Notes under the pieces: model-generated
The model's input: the letters and a program-made list of their open reading frames with translations, nothing else
Told to the model about the DNA's origin: nothing
The model's database searches: none
Made by a program: the position numbers and the translations under genes
Shown here: in pieces, positions 1 through 5,541 of the stretch
Layout: every line of letters starts with the position of its first letter
Numbering within the stretch: position 1 is the first letter of the stretch
Assembly: GCA_029934555.1 (NCBI GenBank)
Contig: JAOZMA010000120.1
Span: 1-6,700, forward strand
Length of the DNA stretch: 6,700 bases
Origin: Acidimicrobiia bacterium
GTDB lineage: Bacteria > Actinomycetota > Acidimicrobiia > Spongiisociales > UBA5794
Direction of reading: 5' to 3'

Positions 1-1206
1 GACCTCACTTACCACGATGGATCCGACACCGGCATTGGCGTCGATGCTGAACATCGGAATCCCCTCATCGGAGAACTCCGTGCCTTCCACCCGACTCACT
101 CCCAAACCTGCGCTCTGGTACCCGAGGATGTCGACCGATCCGATACCGACCTTGCCGCGCACAATCGCGCTGGCCGGTTCCGGGAGCCAGATCCTTATCT
201 CGCCGGCGCCGATTTGTGCTTCGATCGATATTGGATAGGTATCCGGGTCTTGCCGAGACGGTGCGACGAAGTCGCTCAGATCGATCTCAAGGACCCCCGC
301 ACCGAGCTCGTACTTGAAGTCGATGCGCTCGAGGTCCTCGATGGACTCCACGCGGATGTACCGTTCTCCGGCCTCGCCGTTGATCGACCATGTTGGGCCG
401 ATGGTCGCAAGGAAGAGCACCGGCATCAGGAGTAGTCCGACGATGATGAGCCACCGGGCTCGGCCGAAGAGCGCGCCGACGAGCAGACCCGCTCCGATGA
501 CCGCGATCGTGACGGCAACGTAGTGGACCGGGTCAGGGAACAGCACCCCGGCCACGTCGAGGATCGCAAGTCCACCCACAGCGATGAGCGTCGCCGCCAC
601 CGTCAGTCGGCCCAGGATCGACCTGGGCTTCGGCGGTCGGAGCGGCACGGGTGGCGATGACGACTCGACGTTTGATTCGACGGCGATGTCCACCGTGTCA
701 TCTCCCTCAACGACGAGTTCCTCATCAGTTGACTCAGGTTCGAAACTGTCGTCTCCGTCGTCGATCGATGAGGACTCGCCGTCCTGGTCACTCGGTGGAC
801 CGGATCGTCGATCGAGGTCACCGCGATAGAGCAGCACGCCGATCACGAGCAGAATCCCTGCAACAACGAACTTGCCTGAGATCAGATGGAAGCTCGATGC
901 CAGGATGATGACCGCGACACCAACGAGGACCGCCCCGACGACCATCCCCGTGTTCGATGTGTCGAAACCGTCGAACCACTCGGCGACGATCGGCTCGTTG
1001 CTCCCCTCGTCCGGGATGAGGAGCCAGCCGATGGCGTACAGCACAAAGCCGATGCCCCCGAAAAGGGCCAGCAGGATGAAGCCGACTCGGAACCAGGTGG
1101 GACTGATGTCGAACCGCCTTCCGAGACCGGAGGCCACACCCGCGAACACCCTGTCCTGGAGAGGTCGGCGGAGAGGTCGCTCTGTGGATTGGATTGAGTT
1201 GCTCAT
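1..1206 (-). CDS. PspC-domain membrane protein with C-terminal LiaF/toastrack-like domain (3' end cut by window)
   Basis: The frame is open for all 402 codons from the ATG at 1206 to the left edge, so only the C-terminal end is missing. Residues about 11-67 form a PspC domain: a basic segment, the motif VFAGVASGLGRRFDI, then one hydrophobic stretch ending YAIGWLLIPDE. Two more hydrophobic segments follow (about 85-125). An acidic Asp/Glu/Ser-rich linker (about 130-180) and a proline/arginine stretch come next, then three further hydrophobic segments (about 190-272). The last 125 residues are beta-rich with repeated glycine turns (ELGAGVLEIDL, VGIGSVDILGY, ANAGVGSIVV), as in LiaF-C/'toastrack' domains of envelope-stress proteins. 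It is divergent from a PspC-containing histidine kinase. By analogy with EsrI of Corynebacterium and LiaF of Firmicutes it probably holds the kinase in check or helps it sense envelope damage; that role is inference. The start is the only reasonable one: no other in-frame start is evident just upstream, and no clear Shine-Dalgarno is present. Confidence 0.88.
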   Translation of the reverse strand, partial: MSNSIQSTERPLRRPLQDRVFAGVASGLGRRFDISPTWFRVGFILLALFGGIGFVLYAIGWLLIPDEGSNEPIVAEWFDGFDTSNTGMVVGAVLVGVAVIILASSFHLISGKFVVAGILLVIGVLLYRGDLDRRSGPPSDQDGESSSIDDGDDSFEPESTDEELVVEGDDTVDIAVESNVESSSPPVPLRPPKPRSILGRLTVAATLIAVGGLAILDVAGVLFPDPVHYVAVTIAVIGAGLLVGALFGRARWLIIVGLLLMPVLFLATIGPTWSINGEAGERYIRVESIEDLERIDFKYELGAGVLEIDLSDFVAPSRQDPDTYPISIEAQIGAGEIRIWLPEPASAIVRGKVGIGSVDILGYQSAGLGVSRVEGTEFSDEGIPMFSIDANAGVGSIVVSEV

Positions 1207-1212
1207 GTGCCC

Positions 1213-1241
1213 ATCATGCAACCGATCCGCATCTCGCGGAA
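1213..1241 (-). promoter_or_regulatory. Possible promoter of the minus-strand PspC gene
   Basis: Read on the minus strand, CATGAT (1218-1213) resembles a -10 box (4 of 6 matches to TATAAT). It is preceded after 17 bp by TTCCGC (1241-1236), a poor -35. Transcription starting about 7 nt past the -10 would begin at or next to the ATG at 1206, which fits the absence of a ribosome binding site and suggests a leaderless mRNA. The weak -35 would fit an activator-dependent promoter. This is inference from motif matching only. Confidence 0.25.
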
Positions 1242-1260
1242 TCGGGGATCCTCCTGGTCG

Positions 1261-1291
1261 AACCCTGATGCCTCAGGGACATCTCAGGGTT
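1261..1291. promoter_or_regulatory. Candidate response-regulator operator: palindrome plus third half-site
   Basis: CCCTGA (1263-1268) and TCAGGG (1273-1278) form a perfect inverted repeat separated by TGCC. A second TCAGGG (1284-1289) follows in direct orientation exactly 11 bp after the first, on the same face of the helix. The outer arms, AACCCTGA (1261-1268) and TCAGGGTT (1284-1291), are also perfect reverse complements over 8 bp. The array sits between two divergent PspC genes, upstream of both probable start sites by about 45-85 bp, a usual place for an activator. NarL/LuxR-type regulators bind as dimers to inverted repeats of short half-sites, so the response regulator at 2561-3193 is the obvious candidate ligand. 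The hairpin potential could in principle act in RNA, but no U-tract follows, so it is not an intrinsic terminator. Confidence 0.6.
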
Positions 1292-1299
1292 CTCACCGG

Positions 1300-1328
1300 T
1301 TGTGACTCGCCCCAGCGTGTGACAACAT
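1300..1328 (+). promoter_or_regulatory. Possible promoter of the kinase-regulator operon
   Basis: TTGTGA (1300-1305; 4 of 6 matches to TTGACA) is followed after 17 bp by CAACAT (1323-1328), which keeps the A2, A5 and T6 positions of a -10 box. A start about 7 nt downstream would fall near 1335, within 0-3 nt of the ATG at 1338. The operator-like array ends 8 bp before the -35, suited to activation. Motif-based only. Confidence 0.38.
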
Positions 1329-1337
1329 CACTCTTGC

Positions 1338-2564
1338 ATGATCTCCGAGGACGACACAACCCCGAACGATTCCGCGGACCGCTTCCAGGTTCTCCGCGGC
1401 CGTCTCACGCGCTCGACGCATGATCGCATCATCGCAGGCCTCGCTGCCGGGATAGCAGCCCGCCTCGGGATCCCCACCGTCTACGTTCGTGCAGGCTTCG
1501 TCACGCTCACGCTCGCCGGCGGCTTCGGCATCATCTGCTACCTCGCCGGCTGGCTGACGGTGCCGGATGAGAAGGAATACGGGTCGATGATCGTCGCTGA
1601 TCATCCGGCAACCACATCGCAGAAGGCCGGAATCTCCCTCGGTTCACTCGCCCTTCTCATCGCTCTCGACGCTATCGGCCTCTGGTTCGGACCGATCGTG
1701 TGGCCGGCAGCGCTCTTCATCTTCGGCGCAGCCCTCGTGTGGGATCGATCGAGCGTGGAATCACGTGATCGCTTTTCTCGCATCGCCTTGCCGACGGGCG
1801 ATGGCACCAGCAGGAGCCGAATCCAGATCATCGTCGGCGTCGGTCTGATGACGATCGGGATCGTTGTTGTGCTCACGTCTCTCGATTCGTTCCAGTCCCT
1901 CGGGCCGATCGCGGTCGCCGTCCTCATCACTGCGGCCGGTTTCATGCTGTTGTTCGGTCCGTGGATGTTGGGCCTGTTCGAGAATCTTTCGAAGGAGCGC
2001 CGGGCAAGGATCCGCTCCGAGGAACGAGCCGATATGGCTGCCCACCTCCACGACTCCGTGCTCCAGACGCTCGCAATGATCCAGCGGAGCGACGATCCAC
2101 AGCGGATGACCACTCTCGCCAGAGCCCAGGAACGTGATCTCAGGGCCTGGCTGTTCGAATCCACTGATGCTGTCGATGGGGGTACGGTTGGAGAGGCCGT
2201 CTCTGCAGCAGCGGCGAAGGTCGAAGAGGACTTCGATGTCCCCGTCGAAGTGGTCGTCGTCGGCCACCACAGCCTCGATGACACGACAGGACCGCTGGTG
2301 GCCGCCGCCGCTGAAGCGATGGCCAACGCCGCCGAGCATTCGGGGGCCCGGACCGTCTCGGTGTACGTTGAGTGTTCGCAGGATGCCGTCGAGACCTGGG
2401 TCACGGATCAAGGATCCGGTTTCGATGCTGACGACGTCTCGGAGCAGCGGAAAGGCATCTCGGAGTCGATCGTCGCCAGGATGGCGCGCTCCGGCGGCGA
2501 AGCGACCGTTGTCTCCCACCCGGGAGAAGGCACCGAGATCCATCTACGATCGGAACCGCGATGA
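1338..2564 (+). CDS. PspC-domain sensor histidine kinase (NarL-type, HisKA_3)
   Basis: This 408-residue protein is a membrane sensor kinase that should autophosphorylate and pass phosphate to the regulator encoded next to it. A PspC domain occupies about residues 23-76 (IIAGLAAGIAARLGIP, then a hydrophobic segment ending LAGWLTVPDE). Four further hydrophobic segments lie at about 95-135 and 160-215, with almost no extracellular domain, as in intramembrane-sensing kinases. The dimerisation/phosphotransfer helix carries HLHDSVLQTL with the acceptor His at 238. The ATPase domain shows the N box (AMANAAEHS, Asn330), the G1 box (DQGSGFD, 357-363), the G2 region (Gly373, GIS) and the closing GEGTEIHL. 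The ATG at 1338 is preceded by an in-frame TGA at 1320-1322, so it cannot start further upstream. No Shine-Dalgarno precedes it, suggesting a leaderless start. Its stop overlaps the next gene's start (ATGA). Sensing cell-envelope stress is inferred from the PspC domain and the divergent PspC partner. Confidence 0.92.
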   Translation: MISEDDTTPNDSADRFQVLRGRLTRSTHDRIIAGLAAGIAARLGIPTVYVRAGFVTLTLAGGFGIICYLAGWLTVPDEKEYGSMIVADHPATTSQKAGISLGSLALLIALDAIGLWFGPIVWPAALFIFGAALVWDRSSVESRDRFSRIALPTGDGTSRSRIQIIVGVGLMTIGIVVVLTSLDSFQSLGPIAVAVLITAAGFMLLFGPWMLGLFENLSKERRARIRSEERADMAAHLHDSVLQTLAMIQRSDDPQRMTTLARAQERDLRAWLFESTDAVDGGTVGEAVSAAAAKVEEDFDVPVEVVVVGHHSLDDTTGPLVAAAAEAMANAAEHSGARTVSVYVECSQDAVETWVTDQGSGFDADDVSEQRKGISESIVARMARSGGEATVVSHPGEGTEIHLRSEPR

Positions 2565-3193
2565 CAACTATCTACCTCGTTGATGATCACGAACTGTTCC
2601 TGAGCGGTGTTCGAGCGGAGCTCTCCGAACGGTTCGAAGTGTGCGGCTGGTCAACGGACGTCGACGGCGCCGTCGACGGTATCCGGAAGCTTCGCCCCGA
2701 TGTCGTGCTCGTCGACGTTCACATGCCGGGAGGGGGCGGGCTCTCAGTGGTCGGCAACGTGCTGCAGACGAACCCGGACATCCGGTTCCTTGCCCTCTCC
2801 GTCTCGGATGCTCCAGAAGACGTGATCGCCATGATCCGGGCGGGATCCCGCGGCTACGTTACAAAGTCGATCGAGCCCGATGCCCTTGCCGACGCTATCG
2901 AGCGCATCGCAGCAGGAGATGCCGTCTTCTCCCCCAAACTCGCCGGATTCGTACTCGATGCATTCTCGGAAACGGTTCCCGTCGAAGCAGACCCCGAGCT
3001 CGATCGTTTGACGCCGCGGGAGCGCGAGGTATTGCGCCAGATCGCCAGGGGCTACGCCTACAAGCAGGTCGCCAACCGTCTCTCGATCTCCGTGAAGACC
3101 GTCGAAACCCATGTCTCAGCCGTGTTGCGCAAGCTCCAGTTGTCCAATCGCCACGAGTTGGCACGGTGGGCGACCGAACGACGCATCGTCTGA
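2561..3193 (+). CDS. NarL/LuxR-family response regulator
   Basis: A 210-residue DNA-binding response regulator of normal length for the NarL/LiaR family. The receiver domain (about 1-118) has the acidic pair Asp8-Asp9, phospho-acceptor Asp52 (VLVDVHMPG), the conserved Ser80 and Lys102 (YVTKSIEPDAL). After a short linker, a LuxR-type helix-turn-helix fills about residues 148-207: LTPREREVLRQIARG, then the recognition-helix region ISVKTVETHVSAVLRKL. All residues needed for phosphorylation are present. The start ATG lies inside the kinase stop (ATGA overlap), so the two are translationally coupled and form a cognate pair. Only a weak GGAA precedes it. It probably binds the palindromic array at 1261-1291 and thereby controls its own operon and the divergent PspC gene; that target is inferred, and any wider regulon is unknown. 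Confidence 0.95.
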   Translation: MTTIYLVDDHELFLSGVRAELSERFEVCGWSTDVDGAVDGIRKLRPDVVLVDVHMPGGGGLSVVGNVLQTNPDIRFLALSVSDAPEDVIAMIRAGSRGYVTKSIEPDALADAIERIAAGDAVFSPKLAGFVLDAFSETVPVEADPELDRLTPREREVLRQIARGYAYKQVANRLSISVKTVETHVSAVLRKLQLSNRHELARWATERRIV

Positions 3194-3201
3194 GGGGAGG
3201 C

Positions 3202-3257
3202 GACAGGTGACAGGCAACAGGCGACAGCTCACAGCCCACAGCTCACAGCCCACGGCT
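3202..3257 (+). repeat. Tandem heptanucleotide tract, eight units
   Basis: Eight consecutive 7-bp units are in perfect register: GACAGGT, GACAGGC, AACAGGC, GACAGCT, CACAGCC, CACAGCT, CACAGCC, CACGGCT. The first half is GACAGG-like. The second half alternates CACAGCT/CACAGCC-like units, giving a 14-bp higher-order period. T occurs only four times in 56 bp, always at unit position 7. The tract lies in the 78-bp gap between the response regulator stop (3193) and the GTG of the holin-like gene (3272). It has no long self-complementarity, so it is not a terminator hairpin. Units are too short and lack spacers for a CRISPR. Its function is unknown; it may be a slippage-prone tract. Confidence 0.85.
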
Positions 3258-3271
3258 CTAGGTTTCCGAGC

Positions 3272-3625
3272 GTGAAGTTCCTGCTCATCGTTGCCTTGAA
3301 CGCGGCCGCAGCATGGCTGACGGTGTGGCTCGTCCCTGGTCTCCAGTACTCCGGAGATTGGTGGCGATGGATTCTCTTCGGCGCCGTGATCGGCCTGATC
3401 AACGCCATCATCAAGCCTGTCGCCAAGTTCCTCACCATCCCGATCCGCATCGTCACGCTCGGGCTGTTCACTCTTGCCATCAACGTCGGGCTGATGACAC
3501 TCGCCATCTGGGTTGCCAAGGATGCCGACGTCGGATTGACCGCCGACTCATTCTGGGCCGCCCTCTTGGGTGGCCTCGTCCTCACCGTCGTGGGATCGGC
3601 GCTGAACCTCGTCAACCGGGACTGA
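3272..3625 (+). CDS. Small four-helix membrane protein, YvlD / phage_holin_4_2 family
   Basis: The 117-residue product consists almost entirely of four hydrophobic helices (about residues 3-20, 31-50, 54-84 and 92-112). It matches the YvlD/'phage holin family 4' pattern: a start like MKFLLIVALNAAAAWLTVWL, then IGLINAIIKPVAKFLTIPI, then TLGLFTLAINVGLMTL and a C-terminal GGLVLTVVGSALNLV. Despite the family name these are chromosomal membrane proteins, not proven lysis holins, and no phage genes are nearby. In Bacillus subtilis yvlD lies beside the PspC-family gene yvlC, so its position next to a PspC two-component system supports an envelope-stress role (inference). The start is GTG, with a weak AGG about 10 nt upstream and no in-frame ATG that would preserve the first helix. 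It is followed after 43 bp by the hydrolase gene on the same strand. Confidence 0.88.
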   Translation: MKFLLIVALNAAAAWLTVWLVPGLQYSGDWWRWILFGAVIGLINAIIKPVAKFLTIPIRIVTLGLFTLAINVGLMTLAIWVAKDADVGLTADSFWAALLGGLVLTVVGSALNLVNRD

Positions 3626-3655
3626 GCGGCACCTCGGCGGGTATCGTGTGAGACC

Positions 3656-3661
3656 AGGAGG
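3656..3661 (+). promoter_or_regulatory. Shine-Dalgarno sequence deciding the hydrolase start
   Basis: A full AGGAGG lies 7 nt before the ATG at 3669. This makes 3669 the start rather than the in-frame GTG at 3648, which has no such site and would itself span the Shine-Dalgarno. It is the only canonical ribosome binding site seen before a plus-strand gene here. Confidence 0.85.
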
Positions 3662-3668
3662 ATCATCC

Positions 3669-5537
3669 ATGCTCAACCCCGCTCGAACACTTCTCGCATT
3701 TCTCTCGAAGCCTCATGTCCAGACCGGCCTCGCTCTCGGAGCCGCAGCGGCTCTCGAATCAAATCAGCCGTCGCTGATGGTTCGGCCGCGAACCGATCAG
3801 GCCCTCGTCGTTGCCGGTTCGATCGCCTCCGGCTACGTCGTCGGGAGCGGATACGCCCAGGTCATCGAACGACTCCCGGTCCGTTCGCCGATAGCCGTCG
3901 ACGCCATCGCGGGCGCCGCGGCAGCCACGTTCGTCTCAACGATCGGACCGAAGATCGAATCCTCTCGCCCGGGAGCCCTCGCCGTCACAGCCGCTCGAGC
4001 CCGATCGTACGCTGCCACGTCGGCGCTGGCGACAAGTGTCCTGCGGCGTGGAGTTCGCGCTGCAGCCTCCCATGGTCGACTCGCCGGGAGCGCGGCAACG
4101 ATCGGTGCAGTCGCAGTGTTCGCCGGCGGCGCGTTCCTCTACTTGCGAGACCGCCTCGATCGCTACGACGCAGGTGAGAGAATCCCTCCGGATGGTTCGG
4201 ATGTTGCCTGGACCCTCGCGGTCGGAGCGGGTGTCGCTACCGCAGCCGGTAGTGCTGTGATGGCCGAGCGAGCTGCGGCGAGGGCTTCGGCTGCGGCGTT
4301 GGGTCGGGCGATCGGTGGACCGGCGGGGGCATGGCTGCCGCTGACCCACGTACTCATCGGCGGCGGCACTGTGCTCGCAGGCCGATTCGGGATGGATCAA
4401 CTGCTCAGGAAGATCGAAGCGTCGAACCAGGCCACCGAGATCCGCTACTCCACTCCACCCGCGACAAGTCTTGTGAGCGGCGGCCCCGGCAGCAACGTGC
4501 GATACGACGAACTGGGTCTCCAGGGACGGCGCTTCGTCAGCGAGGCATCGCCTGCCGAGCGAATTGACGAGGTGCTCGACGAATCTGGAGCACAGGGTGC
4601 GATCCGTGTCTATGTCGGCGTCGACTCGGCTGATTCGGTGGATGCCAGAGTTGCGCTTGCCGTCGAAGAGCTACAGAGAACGGGGGCGTTCGACCGATCG
4701 CTCCTCATCGTCGGTTCGCCCGCCGGCACCGGCTATTTCAACTACATCCCTGTCGAGGCAGCCGAATACCTCTCTCGCGGAGACATCGCTTCCGTCGCGA
4801 TCCAGTACGGGTCGCTCCCCTCGATGCTCTCAACATCGAAGCTCCCACTGGCGATCGAACAGCATGCCGCTCTTCTGCAGGCGATCAACAGCTCACTCTC
4901 ACGACGCGATCCATCCGACCGACCACAGATCGTGCTGTACGGCGAGAGCCTCGGGGCACAAGCAAGCCAGGGAGCATTCGCAGAAGGAGGGACGGCAATC
5001 CTCGACGAGTTGGGGGTGAACCGGGCCCTGTGGGCGGGCACGCCGTACGCGACCCAATGGCACCGAGAGATCCTCGAGGGCGGACCCGGCATCGACCCGT
5101 CGATCATCGCCCAATTCGCTTCGATCGACGAATACAACGACGTCCCCGACGCAACCCGGTCGGAGATTCGGTACTTCTTCCTCGATCACCACGAGGATCC
5201 CGTCACTCGATTCGGTTTCGATCTCGCCTATCGCAGGCCGATGTGGCTTGGACCGGCCGATCGGCGTCCGCCCCACATCTCGTCTGCACAGCAGTGGGTT
5301 CCTGCCGTGACGTTCTGGCAGAGCGCTATCGACACGAAGAACGCCGCCACGGTGATCCCCGGCGAGTTCAAGGCCTACGGGCACGACTACCGGGCCGACC
5401 TGGCGCAGTTCGTGAGTATCGCCTACGGATTGACCGATGTGACGGATGCACAGATGGCGAGTATCGAAGCCCGCCTCCGACATTCGGAGGTCGAACGAGC
5501 GGCGAAGATCGCCGATGGCAAAGAGCCGGTCGCGTAG
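3669..5537 (+). CDS. Membrane-anchored alpha/beta-hydrolase (Abhydrolase_9 family)
   Basis: A 622-residue protein in two parts. The N-terminal part (about 1-250) is alanine/glycine-rich with several membrane-spanning stretches (for example about 40-60, 133-153, 180-198 and 215-240), like the Abhydrolase_9 N-terminal domain. The C-terminal part (about 275-600) begins with the family hallmark VRYDELGLQGRRFVSEA and looks like a serine hydrolase: nucleophile motif GESLG (Ser427), and likely Asp510 (HHEDPVTRF) and His572 (YGHDYRADL) as the rest of the triad. The triad assignment apart from the serine is inferred from position. Such proteins are common in Actinomycetota and annotated as alpha/beta-hydrolase family proteins; I know of no established substrate, but a lipid or ester at the membrane is plausible. 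It follows the holin-like gene by 43 bp and may be co-transcribed with it. The TAG stop lies 4 bp from the stop of the convergent acyltransferase gene. Confidence 0.87.
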   Translation: MLNPARTLLAFLSKPHVQTGLALGAAAALESNQPSLMVRPRTDQALVVAGSIASGYVVGSGYAQVIERLPVRSPIAVDAIAGAAAATFVSTIGPKIESSRPGALAVTAARARSYAATSALATSVLRRGVRAAASHGRLAGSAATIGAVAVFAGGAFLYLRDRLDRYDAGERIPPDGSDVAWTLAVGAGVATAAGSAVMAERAAARASAAALGRAIGGPAGAWLPLTHVLIGGGTVLAGRFGMDQLLRKIEASNQATEIRYSTPPATSLVSGGPGSNVRYDELGLQGRRFVSEASPAERIDEVLDESGAQGAIRVYVGVDSADSVDARVALAVEELQRTGAFDRSLLIVGSPAGTGYFNYIPVEAAEYLSRGDIASVAIQYGSLPSMLSTSKLPLAIEQHAALLQAINSSLSRRDPSDRPQIVLYGESLGAQASQGAFAEGGTAILDELGVNRALWAGTPYATQWHREILEGGPGIDPSIIAQFASIDEYNDVPDATRSEIRYFFLDHHEDPVTRFGFDLAYRRPMWLGPADRRPPHISSAQQWVPAVTFWQSAIDTKNAATVIPGEFKAYGHDYRADLAQFVSIAYGLTDVTDAQMASIEARLRHSEVERAAKIADGKEPVA

Positions 5538-5541
5538 GCCC

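Noticed and set aside
1261..1291. Bidirectional transcription terminator formed by the inverted repeat.
   Set aside because: It lies between two divergent gene starts, has no U-tract on either side, and its three-half-site geometry suits protein binding better.
872..1423. Plus-strand open frame of 183 codons across the start of the PspC gene and the intergenic region.
   Set aside because: It is antisense to the PspC domain, covers the palindromic control region and has low-complexity composition.
1601..2543. Two long minus-strand open frames (about 260 codons each) opposite the histidine kinase.
   Set aside because: No recognisable domains, and the plus strand has all kinase motifs over the same bases.
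3202..3257. CRISPR array or intrinsic terminator.
   Set aside because: Units are 7 bp with no spacers, and there is neither a stable hairpin nor a U-tract.
3272..3625. Prophage remnant, because of the holin family name.
   Set aside because: No endolysin, structural, integrase or other phage gene is near; the YvlD-type family is commonly chromosomal.
3648..3671. Upstream GTG at 3648 as the hydrolase start.
   Set aside because: The Shine-Dalgarno AGGAGG at 3656-3661 lies inside that extension and is well spaced for the ATG at 3669.
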